From Cytophagales bacterium (lineage in GTDB: Bacteria; Bacteroidota; Bacteroidia; Cytophagales; 172606-1), in NCBI GenBank assembly GCA_030446715.1, contig JAUJMU010000001.1, forward strand, positions 845,297-909,296: a stretch of DNA of 64,000 nucleotides, read 5' to 3'. Below, one piece after another: positions 35,076-43,994 of the stretch (the stretch's first letter is position 1; every line of letters begins with the position of its first letter). The notes under the pieces are model-generated. The model was not told the DNA's origin. It did not search any database and saw only the letters and a program-made list of their open reading frames with translations. A program made the translations under genes and the position numbers.

Positions 35076-36310
35076 TTTAATTCCATGATCGTAATCTCGG
35101 GCAGGATGCCGATCCGGCCGGGAAAGCCGAGGTAGCCGTAGCCGCGGTTTACGTACAGGTGCTGGTTCTGCCGGCTGTACAGCCCGGCCCACTGCTTGTA
35201 CACGTACTGCACCGGGCTCCATTTGACGTTGCCGATTTCCACCCCGAACTGCATGCCGTGCGTGTGACCGGCAAACATGACGTCAATATCCGGGAAATCA
35301 GTCAGCACCTGTGCCTCCCAGTGGCTGGGGTCATGTGACAGCAGCAGCTTTACAGCTGCCTCACCGGTGCCCTGGCGGGCCTGAGCCAGCCGGCCGTACT
35401 TCGGGAAATTAGCTTTGGCACCCCAGTTTTCAATGCCGATCACGGCCAGCTGGTCGCCTCCCTGTTTAAGCATCCGGTGTTCGTTCATGAGCAGATCCCA
35501 GCCCAGCAGAGAGTGGGCCTGTTTGAGGTTTTCCAGATTCTGCCGCTTTGCCTGCGGAGTGGCCCAGCTCACGTAGTCACCATAGTCGTGGTTGCCCAGC
35601 GTGGAGTAGACGCCCAGCGGCGCTTTTACCTTTTCAAATAAGGGAATATACTCCTTTACTTCCGATGCTACGTTGTTCACCAGATCACCCGTAAAAAAGA
35701 CCACGTCCGGCTTTTCGCGCAGCAGCATTTCCACCCCTCCCTTTACGGCCGTTTTATTGAAAAAACTTCCGGAGTGAATATCCGAAAGCTGGGCGATGCG
35801 CAGCCCGTCGAAAGATCGGGGCAGGTTGGGCAACTTCACCGTGACCCGCCGAACCCGGTAATCGTGGGCACCGGACAGGATTCCGTAAGTAATGCCGATC
35901 AGCGGTACGGAGCCAGCCACTACTGCCGCCTGCACCATAAACTCGGAGCGGGTAATCGGGGCAGCGGTGCCGCCAGTCGTACGGGACTGATCAAATCGGG
36001 AAACTATCCATTTGCCGAGCCGGATCAGATCATCCATGAACAGAAAAAGACCCGCAAAAATCTTGGTCATCAGATTGGCGAAAATGACGACGACCAGAAA
36101 ATTGCGCAGCGTGCCGGACTGATTGGGCGCCAGAAACAGCAGCAGAATGCAGATTACTGAACCAACTGACAAGGCAGCGGCAAGGACAGTCACTGCTTTC
36201 CGGAACACGGAAGGGGAAGAGAGGGTCCACTGGCGCAGTGCCTGAAACACGTACCAGTCTACCGCAAAAAGAAGGATTACGACTGTTGCCAGTATAAATA
36301 GTCTGCTCAT
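35066..36310 (-). CDS. Membrane-anchored metallophosphoesterase (YkuE/YaeI-like)
   Basis: A 414-residue protein: four N-terminal membrane helices (residues about 1-105), a linker, then a calcineurin-like phosphoesterase domain. Metal motifs are LRIAQLSDIHSGSF (D-x-H), VFFTGDLVNN (GD), YSTLGNHDYGDY (GNHD), LLSHDPSHW (H) and MFAGHTHGMQFGVE (GHTH). All dinuclear-metal ligands are present. Related proteins act on phospholipid or lipid-A intermediates or nucleotides; the substrate here is open. The stop codon TAA is itself the beginning of the heptad array downstream. Confidence 0.9.
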   Translation of the reverse strand: MSRLFILATVVILLFAVDWYVFQALRQWTLSSPSVFRKAVTVLAAALSVGSVICILLLFLAPNQSGTLRNFLVVVIFANLMTKIFAGLFLFMDDLIRLGKWIVSRFDQSRTTGGTAAPITRSEFMVQAAVVAGSVPLIGITYGILSGAHDYRVRRVTVKLPNLPRSFDGLRIAQLSDIHSGSFFNKTAVKGGVEMLLREKPDVVFFTGDLVNNVASEVKEYIPLFEKVKAPLGVYSTLGNHDYGDYVSWATPQAKRQNLENLKQAHSLLGWDLLMNEHRMLKQGGDQLAVIGIENWGAKANFPKYGRLAQARQGTGEAAVKLLLSHDPSHWEAQVLTDFPDIDVMFAGHTHGMQFGVEIGNVKWSPVQYVYKQWAGLYSRQNQHLYVNRGYGYLGFPGRIGILPEITIMELKKS

Positions 36311-36446
36311 TGAAATTTAAAATATTCAGCTGGAAATAAGTATCCAACGGGAAGTGGATGGTGCCTCAAAAATGCAGCCATCCGGTACAGAGACTGCTTT
36401 TCTGTCCGGAATGTTTTACAGACGGTAAAAGAAAAGGATGATCAGG

Positions 36447-37415
36447 CTAAACCGGTGGACTAAGGGTCTTTCGGAAGGTAAGCTTAAGGGATGGTTCTGC
36501 CCCCATATTTGCTTTAAAACGGATCAGGCCGTAATTGGGCACGCCCCGGGCAGTGGCAATGCCAAGGTCCAGCAGTTTATACCCCGCCTGCCGCGCATAG
36601 CCGTACATGCCATGGAGCAGCAGCACCGTAGGGCTGAAAGTTTTGTACAACGCATCGTCGGCCGGGAAGAAGTAGTAAAGAATATCCGGGCTGATGCGTA
36701 CACCAACCGCCGCTGACGCAATCCGGCTGCCGTCTCTTACTGCAAACACCTGATACCGGTCCGGAAAGTGGTCAAACATGGTTTTGAATCCGGCAAAGTC
36801 CAGCGTCAGCGGAAAGCCGCGGCGCTGACGGCACCGGGCAATGAACCCGTAAAGCTGGGCAAGGTCAGGCGTGGCTTCGGCGGAAAACTGCATACCCGCC
36901 CGGAAACATTTGCGCAGCCGGCGCCGCTCCGAAGGGTGCATCCGTGCCTCCAGTGGTTCTTCCGCAACCGGAATATGGTAGTTCAGGTCCGTAACGGCTA
37001 CCGAAAAACCGCTGCCGGTAAAGCAAGCCGTCAGCAAGGCCGCCGCCACCGGATTGTAGCAGAACGGATACGAGACAACACCCATGCTTCGTAACCCCTG
37101 CCCCACGGCAAAGTCCGCGGCCGTCCGGATCAGCAGGTGGAGGGCAGCCGGGGGCAGTTTCGGGTTGAACTCGATGGAGCCAAACGGAGCCCGGCAGGGG
37201 CTTTCAGCCGTGTCGCCTTTTTCGTACAGGATAAAGGCTGCCTCCGTTTGCATCGTACGCTGATTGCGCAGACCAAACACCCACGGGTCGTTGCAGGGCT
37301 GCTCCTTCAGAAAAGCCGGCTGATGAAACCAGAAGGCAGGTGCATAGTCCAACTGATCAAGCCCCTGGCTCATCTGCACCTGGTACTGGTCTTTTGGCCC
37401 GGTCTTTTGATACAT
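36447..37415 (-). CDS. GNAT/FemAB-like acyltransferase-fold protein
   Basis: A 322-residue soluble protein. The N-terminal half is variable (YAPAFWFHQPAFLKEQPCND, then ILYEKGDTAESPCRAPFGSI). The C-terminal half follows the double-GNAT/FemAB pattern of BioF2-like acetyltransferases: MHPSERRRLRKCFRAGMQFS, YGFIARCRQRRGFPLTLDF, YQVFAVRDGSRIASAAVGVR, YYFFPADDALYKTFSPTVLL and GYKLLDLGIATARGVPNYGL, which ends with RFKANMGAEPS. Such proteins transfer acyl or aminoacyl groups, for instance in envelope polymer modification; the acceptor is unknown. No operon partner is apparent. Confidence 0.72.
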   Translation of the reverse strand: MYQKTGPKDQYQVQMSQGLDQLDYAPAFWFHQPAFLKEQPCNDPWVFGLRNQRTMQTEAAFILYEKGDTAESPCRAPFGSIEFNPKLPPAALHLLIRTAADFAVGQGLRSMGVVSYPFCYNPVAAALLTACFTGSGFSVAVTDLNYHIPVAEEPLEARMHPSERRRLRKCFRAGMQFSAEATPDLAQLYGFIARCRQRRGFPLTLDFAGFKTMFDHFPDRYQVFAVRDGSRIASAAVGVRISPDILYYFFPADDALYKTFSPTVLLLHGMYGYARQAGYKLLDLGIATARGVPNYGLIRFKANMGAEPSLKLTFRKTLSPPV

Positions 37416-37535
37416 TGAACAGAAGGTATATTTTTATAAGAATTTTCTCATCCTTCTCTCCCCGGCGCCGGGAATTTAATCCCCGGTTCCGGTTGTTCCG
37501 GCTGTACATTCTTTTCACAAATTAACTTCTTTTAC

Positions 37536-38012
37536 GTGGACACTACCCTTTCTATTGAAGAGGCCAAAAAAGAACACATCGAAAAGGTGGGTGTCTTTTT
37601 TGAAAAATCCGGTTTCCCGCGTATGGTGGGCCGCGTACTGGGTTACCTGCTCATTGCCGAGCCGCCTTACAAGACTTTCACCGAAATTCAGGAATACCTG
37701 CAGGCCAGTAAAAGCTCCATCAGTACGTCGCTGCAGTTTCTGACCAATCAGGGGCTGGTGGGTTACTTTACACTGCCGGGTGACCGCAAACGGTACTTTC
37801 GCCTGAATGCCGAAAACTGGCTGGAAATGATGCGGAAGGAAATCTGTCATTTTGGCGTAGTCCGGAAAATGCTGCTCGATTGCGTAAGTCTGCGCAGCAA
37901 TGAGCACGAAAACTTTAATCAGGCGCTGGTTGATATTGCTGACTTTTATGCATTCTTCGAAAAGGAATCAATGCATCTGCTGGACCGCTACGTGGAAGAA
38001 AAAGGAAAGTAA
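37536..38012 (+). CDS. GbsR/MarR-family transcription regulator
   Basis: A 158-residue winged-helix DNA-binding protein starting with GTG (VDTTLSIEEAKKEHIEKVGV). The DNA-reading part is GRVLGYLLIAEPPYKTFTEI followed by LQASKSSISTSLQFLTNQGL and the wing VGYFTLPGDRKRYFRL. The C-terminal helix bundle (about residues 90-158) would dimerise. GbsR-like regulators commonly sit just ahead of RND efflux operons in Bacteroidota. Here a TolC-RND locus follows after 350 bases, and a perfect 38-base palindrome overlaps its promoter, a plausible operator. The gene itself is intact although its presumed targets are truncated. Confidence 0.88.
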   Translation: MDTTLSIEEAKKEHIEKVGVFFEKSGFPRMVGRVLGYLLIAEPPYKTFTEIQEYLQASKSSISTSLQFLTNQGLVGYFTLPGDRKRYFRLNAENWLEMMRKEICHFGVVRKMLLDCVSLRSNEHENFNQALVDIADFYAFFEKESMHLLDRYVEEKGK

Positions 38013-38302
38013 TTTTTTGAAGAATAGGTTCGGTGTTTTCAGAACCGGAGGAACTATAAGGTATTTGTAAGCCTTTTTATAGCGGGAATGAGGTGGCAAA
38101 TGGCTTAAAAACTGTGAAAAAGTAAACTTTTCGGTCGTCAGATTTCTTCACTTCAGTTGCATAAAACCACTACTCATCCTTTTTTATTCCGCTCTAAGTA
38201 GCAAACCGGCTATTTTTGAGTTATACCTGATGAACATAGTTGAGACAAACCTGAAAATGTCCCGCCAATCTGACCTGTCAGGAGGTAGTAAAATAATTTT
38301 TG
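38013..38302. other. Gene-free spacer, regulator to operator
   Basis: 290 AT-rich bases after the GbsR-like gene. No gene, no hairpin with T run and no heptad array were recognised before the operator palindrome at 38303. Confidence 0.5.
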
Positions 38303-38340
38303 TATTCAATTAGTTCGGTAATTACCGAACTAATTGAATA
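38303..38340. promoter_or_regulatory. Perfect 38-base palindromic operator candidate
   Basis: Two 19-base arms (TATTCAATTAGTTCGGTAA and its exact complement) with no spacer. It ends 4 bases before an exact -7 box and 27 bases before the TolC start. A dimeric repressor, most likely the GbsR/MarR protein encoded just upstream, would block the promoter here. No T run follows, so a terminator is less likely. Confidence 0.8.
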
Positions 38341-38344
38341 GATT

Positions 38345-38352
38345 TATCTTTG
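38345..38352 (+). promoter_or_regulatory. -7 box of the second RND locus
   Basis: TATCTTTG matches TAnnTTTG exactly, immediately downstream of the operator palindrome. The expected -33 region would fall inside the palindrome. Confidence 0.65.
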
Positions 38353-38367
38353 AATAATATCATACAA

Positions 38368-39248
38368 ATGAAACGCATATTTAAAAGGAGTGACAGTCCG
38401 GTACAGAAAGGATGCGCTGCGATAGTCTTGCTGCTGGCTGCGTTCTCAGGGACTGTTCCGGCAGCGGTGGCCCGGACACCCGGCGCGCCCCTTACAGTAG
38501 AGGCTGCCGTCGGCTACGCCCTGAAAAACAACCGCGACCTCAAATCATCGGCTTTCGACGAGCAGTTTGCCCGGGAGCAGGTGAAGGAAGTACGCAGCCA
38601 GGGCCTGCCACAGGTGAATATCAATGGCCGGCTGCAGGACAACATCATCATTCCCACCAGCCTGTTACCGGCCGAGATTGTCGGCGGTACGGCGGGCACA
38701 TTTATCCCGGTCCGGTTTGGAACCCAGTACAACGCCACCGGCGGCATCGAAGCGTCGCAGTTGCTGTACAGCCAGTCGTACCTGGTGGGCATCAAAGCCG
38801 CCAGGACCTCCGAAGAATTTTACCAGCTCAATTCCCGCAAGGTGAAGGAAGACGTAGCCTACAACGTGAGTGCCTCTTATTACAACGCCCAGATCAGTGC
38901 CCGGCAACTGGAAATTCTGCAGGGCAACCTGGAGCGGCTCCGGCAACTGGCCGCTATCTCACAGGTGCAGTACCAGAACGGCGTACTCAAGAAAAGCGAC
39001 GCTGACCGCATCCGGGTCAACATCACCAACCTGGAGACGCAGATTGCCAACCTCCAGACCGGCTACACCCAGCAGCTCAACCTGCTGAATTTCCTGATGG
39101 GCATGCCCGTAACGGAAGAGATCAGTATCGTAAGCACCATTGATGAGAATGAAAATGTGGCCGTCAATCTGAACCGCGAGGAAAATATTTTTGCCCGTCG
39201 TACGGATCACCAGATACTCAACAAGCAGCGGGAACTGTACGAATATTC
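38368..39248 (+). pseudogene. Second TolC-family protein, C-terminus missing and joined to an RND pump
   Basis: Signal-bearing N-terminus (MKRIFKRSDSPVQKGCAAIV, then LLLAAFSGTVPAAVA) and about 290 residues of a TolC-type channel: LTVEAAVGYALKNNRDLKSS, VRSQGLPQVNINGRLQDNII, GGIEASQLLYSQSYLVGIKA, VAYNVSASYYNAQISARQLE and QIANLQTGYTQQLNLLNFLM. The match ends at NKQRELYEYS near 39248. The next bases code for the helix-4 region of an RND pump in another frame, and the as-read TolC frame stops at 39426 after unrelated residues. Start set at 38368 because the -7 box overlaps an earlier ATG at 38350. Confidence 0.87.
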
Positions 39249-41179
39249 TGGTGGACGACTCCATTGTGGTACTCGAAAATATTTACCGGCACCTCCAAAT
39301 GGGCAAAGACCGCCGCCAGGCCGCCCTCGACGGCCGGAACGAGATCGGCTTTACGGCCCTCTCCATCACCTTGGTGGACGTGGTGGTGTTCCTGCCGATC
39401 ACCTTCGTCAGCGGCCTGATTGCTGATATTCTGCGGCAGTTTTCGATGGTAGTGGTCGTGTCCACGCTGATGAGCTTGTTCGTGTCGTTTACCGTTACGC
39501 CGCTGCTGGCCTCCCGGCTGTCGCGGATTGAGCACCTGCGGAAAGACAGCATTTTCGGCCGGATGGGCCTCTGGTTTGAGGAACGCATTAACCGGTTGGG
39601 CGAAAGCTACAAAAGTCTGCTGCGCTGGAGTCTGAGCCACAAAGCCGTAGTGCTGGGCGTTACCCTGCTGATGCTGGCGGGTTCATTTGCGCTGGTGCCA
39701 ATGGGCTTTATCGGCAGCGAATTCGTGGCACAGGGCGGCCAGGGCGAGTTTTTCGTGAAGCTGGAACTCGACAAGAGCAAAACCCTGAAGCAGACCAATC
39801 AGGTGACCCGGCAGGCCGAGCAGAGGCTGCTGGCCATGCCCGAAGTAAAAACCGTGTTTACCAACGTGGGCGGCGGCTCCAGTTTCATCCCCGGCCAGTC
39901 ATCAGAAAATACTTCGGAACTTTCCGTAAAACTCGTACCGGCGGAAGGGCGCAGCATCGCTACGGAAGATTTCCTGCTCAAAGTAAAACGTGACCTCAAA
40001 GGCATGCCCGGCGTGAAAGTAACTTCTTCTCCCGTGAGCATCGTGGGCGGTGCCGATCAGGCCCCGGTTCAGATCGTGCTCAGCGGTCAGAACCTCGACG
40101 GGGTCATGGCATCTGCCCGCAAGGTGGAGGCGATTACCCGCAAAACGGCAGGCACCATGGACGTCAAAATCTCCGTGGAAGAAGGCAATCCGGAGGTAAA
40201 CGTAAACGTGGACAAGGAGAAAATGGCGAACCTCGGGCTGAACATCGCCCAGGTGGGCGGCACGCTGCAGAATGCGTTCTCCGGCAACAACCGGTCCAGA
40301 TTCCGGGAAGGCGCCTACGAATATGACATCCGCGTCATGCTGGATGCGTTTGACCGCACCAACACCAACACCGACGACGTGCGGAACATTTCTTTCGTAA
40401 ATAATCAGGGGCAACTGATCAAGTTGAGCCAGTTTGCAGATATTTCCCGCGGCAACGGCCCGACCAAGCTGGAGCGCCGCGACCGGATTTCTTCCGTAAC
40501 GGTTTCATCTTACGTGTTTGGCCGTCCGCAGGGTACCGTAGCGAAGGAAATTCAGGCGACCATTGCCGGTGCCGGCTTACCGCCCACCGTCAACGTGGCG
40601 TTCGGCGGCCAGCTCAAGAACCAGAACGACGCTTTCGGCAACCTTGCTCTTGCGCTGCTGGCTTCGATCCTGTTCGTGTACCTGATCATGGTGGCGCTGT
40701 ACGATTCGTACGTGTACCCTTTTGTGGTGCTGTTCTCGATTCCGGTGGCCATTGTGGGGGCGTTGCTTGGCTTAGCCCTGGCCATGGAAAACCTCAGCAT
40801 TTTCTCCTTCCTCGGGATCATCATGCCGGTGGGCCTCGTGGCCAAAAACGCCATCCTGCTGGTAGACTTTACCAACCACCTGAAAGCTGAAGGCCTGCCC
40901 GTGCGGGAGGCGTTGGTAGAAGCCGGACGCGAACGTCTGCGCCCGATTCTGATGACTACGGTAGCCATGGTATTTGGTATGCTGCCGATTGCCCTTGCCA
41001 GCGGTGCCGGTGCCGAATGGAAAAACGGCCTCGGCTGGGTACTGGTCGGCGGCCTCACGTCGTCCATGCTGCTCACGCTGGTGGTCGTGCCGGTGGTGTA
41101 CCTGCTGGTGGATACGGTTAAGGATAAGCTGGGCCGGAGGTTTGGCAAGAAGCCTCAGGCGCAGGAACAGCCGGCTTAA
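39249..41179 (+). pseudogene. RND efflux pump (HAE1 type), first ~400 residues missing
   Basis: The pump begins abruptly at ILVDDSIVVLENIYRHLQMG, the helix-4 proton relay with the Asp-Asp pair, and then runs intact for about 640 residues: VDVVVFLPITFVSGLIADIL, the second porter half (NVGGGSSFIPGQSSENTSEL, VQIVLSGQNLDGVMASARKV), FGGQLKNQNDAFGNLALALL and MVFGMLPIALASGAGAEWKN to the last helix. Compared with full pumps the whole first porter domain and three helices are missing, as is any membrane-fusion gene between TolC and the pump. Total loss is roughly 2.8 kb. No usual start codon context is present. Confidence 0.9.
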
Positions 41180-41250
41180 CTTTTTGAGAAAGCTAATGCC
41201 AAATGTCAGCTAAAAAACGCTTGCCTGTGAAGCAAAACGATTAACAGGTC

Positions 41251-41281
41251 AAAAAGCGGCTTCCCCGGGAAGCCGCTTTTT
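41251..41281. terminator. Bidirectional terminator after the second RND locus
   Basis: A perfect palindrome with arms AAAAAGCGGCTTCCC and its complement (41251-41280), A run left and T run right. It serves the RND gene and the convergent AlgX-like gene. Confidence 0.9.
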
Positions 41282-41357
41282 GCGTCTTGTATCTCCCGTT
41301 ATACTACGATACATGTACCTTAGTATGATCTCCCGTCTTACATCACCTGTCTCAAAG

Positions 41358-42506
41358 TTACGGCCGCTTCACCATTCTGATACCGGCTTTCCGGTCGTCA
41401 GCCAGGTGAGAACTGTTGCCGGTCCCGTTAATTACCCGGGTTATCTCCCGGGCCGCAATCCGGACCGCCTCCGGATTCCAGTGGCCGTCGTCCCGCGGGT
41501 AAAGCCGGGCACCGGCCGCGTAGGCGGAGTCGAAGGGCATCTGCAGGTCTACCACCTGTACACCTTCTTCCCGCAAACGGCTTATCAGGCGGCAGAGAAG
41601 GGCTGGTTTTCTCCCGGAGGGCAACAGTTCATGGTAAATGTTCTCCTTATTGGGCACGGGCACAAATACAAACCGGGCACCCATACGCTGAATGGTATCC
41701 CGGTAACTGATAATCAGCCGCACCAGCCGCTCAATATGTACCTGGGGCGTTTCTGCCAGTGCCTGCTCTCCGAAGGTGAATACTTCGTCATTGTACACAA
41801 TCGGGTCCGGTGGCGTGAAGGTACGGTCAATGCCGGAGGAGGCCCAGTGGTACCAGTTCTTTTTGATAAGCCGGTCGGCACCAATGGCCATTTTCTGCGC
41901 AACACCAGCATTCGGCAGATGGTCCGAACGATGCTGTATCTTTCGGATATAGGCTATCTCTTCCCCGGAAATGGGTGCCAGTAAATGTAAATAACCTTCG
42001 TTGCGTTCGTAAATCACTACTTTGGGTGCCTCCTTCCGGAAACGGTCAGTGGCCAGGTAGGTGTTAACCAGCTCAAAACCGTCCGGGGCCGGAGCCAGTC
42101 CGTACACCCGCTGCCCCAGCTGGTTTGTGAGCACTTCCGGTAACGTTTCCTCCTGGCTCAATTTGACGCCGGCACAAAATGAATCGCCCAGGATCAGTAC
42201 CTGAGGCTTTTCGGTGGAAGGCCGGTTGCGGTAGCCGTATTCATCCGTGATCCACACGGCTCGTTTTGGTACGGCGTATTCCGTATAAGGAGCCAGTTCG
42301 CCCAGTTCAGTCAGCTCCAGTTGCTGATTGGGGTAAAAGGGCCCGGTTAGTGTGGGATAAAACTGCTTCACTTTCAGCGCTTCCCAGGCACGGAAGGTGA
42401 AAAAGTCGGGAGGTAGTATAAAAGCGTCCAGTGCCAGCATTACCGCAAAAGGCAGTATAAATACCAGCAGTTTGATGAAAAGTATTTTGAACCAGTAGTT
42501 GCGCAT
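41358..42506 (-). CDS. AlgX/AlgJ-like SGNH-type O-acetylation protein
   Basis: A 382-residue protein with one N-terminal membrane helix (LLVFILPFAVMLALDAFI) and a periplasmic SGNH-like domain: nucleophile block QVLILGDSFCAGVKLSQEET (GDSxC), VVIYERNEGYLH in the middle, MGARFVFVPVPNKENIYHEL and the catalytic DxxH block RLYPRDDGHWNPEAVRIAAR. This is the ALGX-domain pattern of proteins that accept acetyl groups from an MBOAT partner and place them on exopolysaccharide. The MBOAT gene lies 18 bases upstream on the same strand, so the pair forms an operon. No polysaccharide synthase is in the window, so the polymer is unknown. Confidence 0.88.
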   Translation of the reverse strand: MRNYWFKILFIKLLVFILPFAVMLALDAFILPPDFFTFRAWEALKVKQFYPTLTGPFYPNQQLELTELGELAPYTEYAVPKRAVWITDEYGYRNRPSTEKPQVLILGDSFCAGVKLSQEETLPEVLTNQLGQRVYGLAPAPDGFELVNTYLATDRFRKEAPKVVIYERNEGYLHLLAPISGEEIAYIRKIQHRSDHLPNAGVAQKMAIGADRLIKKNWYHWASSGIDRTFTPPDPIVYNDEVFTFGEQALAETPQVHIERLVRLIISYRDTIQRMGARFVFVPVPNKENIYHELLPSGRKPALLCRLISRLREEGVQVVDLQMPFDSAYAAGARLYPRDDGHWNPEAVRIAAREITRVINGTGNSSHLADDRKAGIRMVKRP

Positions 42507-42524
42507 GGAGTAGGGGCTGAAGGG

Positions 42525-43994
42525 TCAGAACTGGAAATAAATAAACTGCTTCTGCCCGAAGTTGCCCAGCAGCAGAATCAGTACTACGGATCCATAATAA
42601 ATGGACCAGCGGACCCAGACCGGATTCCGGGCGATGCGTTCGGTAATGCTGCCGTGCCGCTGCGCCAGATGCACGCATTCCATCAGCCATATGGTCACGA
42701 TGGCAATCAGGAACAGACGCGGCGGAGCATCAAGGAAAAGGATATGTCCCATAGCGGGGCCAAACATCTCCTTCCAGTTCCCAATGCCGGTTACCGTGTG
42801 CTCTGTTACATAAAAAGCGTCAGTGATTGAATTGGCCCGGAAGAAAATCCAGGCAAAACACACCAGCACGAAGGTGGTAAATACCTGCAGAAATTTGTTC
42901 AGATCCGGAAAGCGGGTGATGCCCAGCCGGCTGGCAAGGGCAGACCGGTAAGGTTGCAGCAGGATGGCAAAAATCAGGTACACGCCGTGCAAAACCCCCC
43001 AGACGATATACGTCCAGTTGGCGCCGTGCCAAAGGCCGCTTACCAGAAAAGTAATGAACAGGTTATAATACCAGCGCCATTTGAGCGTGCGGTTGCCGCC
43101 CAGCGGAATGTACACGTAGTCGCGGAACCAGCCCGAAAGAGAAATGTGCCACCGCTTCCAGAATTCGGAGATGGATTTTGAAAAATAAGGCCGGTTGAAG
43201 TTTTCCATCAGGCGCACGCCCATAATCTGAGCCGCACCGATTGCGATATCTGAATAGCCCGAAAAGTCGCAGTAAATCTGAAAGGCAAAAAATACAGTGG
43301 CAATCAGCAGGGATATCCCCTCAAAGTCAGTAGGGTGGTTGTATACGTTATTGACCAATACTGCCAGATTGTCGGCAATGACCACCTTTTTAAACATGCC
43401 CCACACCATGCGCTTCAGGCCGTTGAGGGTCTGGAAGTAGTCAAACTGACTCTTCGTGTTCAGTTGGCTCAGCAGGTTGCCCGCCCGCTCGATAGGGCCT
43501 GCCACTAGTTGGGGAAAGTAAGTAACAAACAACGCGAAAATGCCAAAGTGCTTTTCCGGCTTCAGCACCCCGTTGTATACATCAATGGTGTAGCTCATGG
43601 TCTGGAAGGTGTAGAAAGAGATACCCACCGGCAGCAGGATTTCCATTACAGGCAGCGAAGTTTGCCAGCCGAACAGACTGAAGCCGGCCTGCACGGAGTG
43701 CGTGAAAAACCCGAGATACTTGAACGTAAACAAAAGTCCCAGATTGGCCAGCAGGCTCAGGTACAGGTAAGGACGGCGTCTGGCTTTATCTTCGGTGTGG
43801 CCAATCATAATGCCGCAGAAGTAATCAATTGCGGTTGAAAGAATGATCAACAGCAGGTATTTTGGGTTCCAGTAGCCGTAGAAAAAATAACTTGCTGCCA
43901 GCAGCCATGCCCATCTGAACCGGAACGGGAGCAGAAAGTACAGGATCACTACTGTCGGGAAAAACAGGAGGAACTCAATAGAATTGAACAGCAT
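42525..43994 (-). CDS. MBOAT-family O-acyltransferase (AlgI-like)
   Basis: A 489-residue polytopic membrane protein with about ten helices. It starts MLFNSIEFLLFFPTVVILYF. Family landmarks are FFYGYWNPKYLLLIILSTAI, ILLPVGISFYTFQTMSYTID, FVTYFPQLVAGPIERAGNLL, FQIYCDFSGYSDIAIGAAQI, FNRPYFSKSISEFWKRWHIS, LSGWFRDYVYIPLGGNR and the catalytic His in FLVSGLWHGANWTYIVWGVL. It moves acetyl groups from cytoplasmic acetyl-CoA across the membrane. The AlgX-like gene follows directly and is the likely periplasmic partner. Confidence 0.95.
   Translation of the reverse strand: MLFNSIEFLLFFPTVVILYFLLPFRFRWAWLLAASYFFYGYWNPKYLLLIILSTAIDYFCGIMIGHTEDKARRRPYLYLSLLANLGLLFTFKYLGFFTHSVQAGFSLFGWQTSLPVMEILLPVGISFYTFQTMSYTIDVYNGVLKPEKHFGIFALFVTYFPQLVAGPIERAGNLLSQLNTKSQFDYFQTLNGLKRMVWGMFKKVVIADNLAVLVNNVYNHPTDFEGISLLIATVFFAFQIYCDFSGYSDIAIGAAQIMGVRLMENFNRPYFSKSISEFWKRWHISLSGWFRDYVYIPLGGNRTLKWRWYYNLFITFLVSGLWHGANWTYIVWGVLHGVYLIFAILLQPYRSALASRLGITRFPDLNKFLQVFTTFVLVCFAWIFFRANSITDAFYVTEHTVTGIGNWKEMFGPAMGHILFLDAPPRLFLIAIVTIWLMECVHLAQRHGSITERIARNPVWVRWSIYYGSVVLILLLGNFGQKQFIYFQF

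Noticed and set aside
39191-39248. An ATG/GTG start for the second RND fragment
   Set aside because: The codons between 39191 and about 39248 are antisense-free TolC sequence read in another frame, so the pump has no authentic start.
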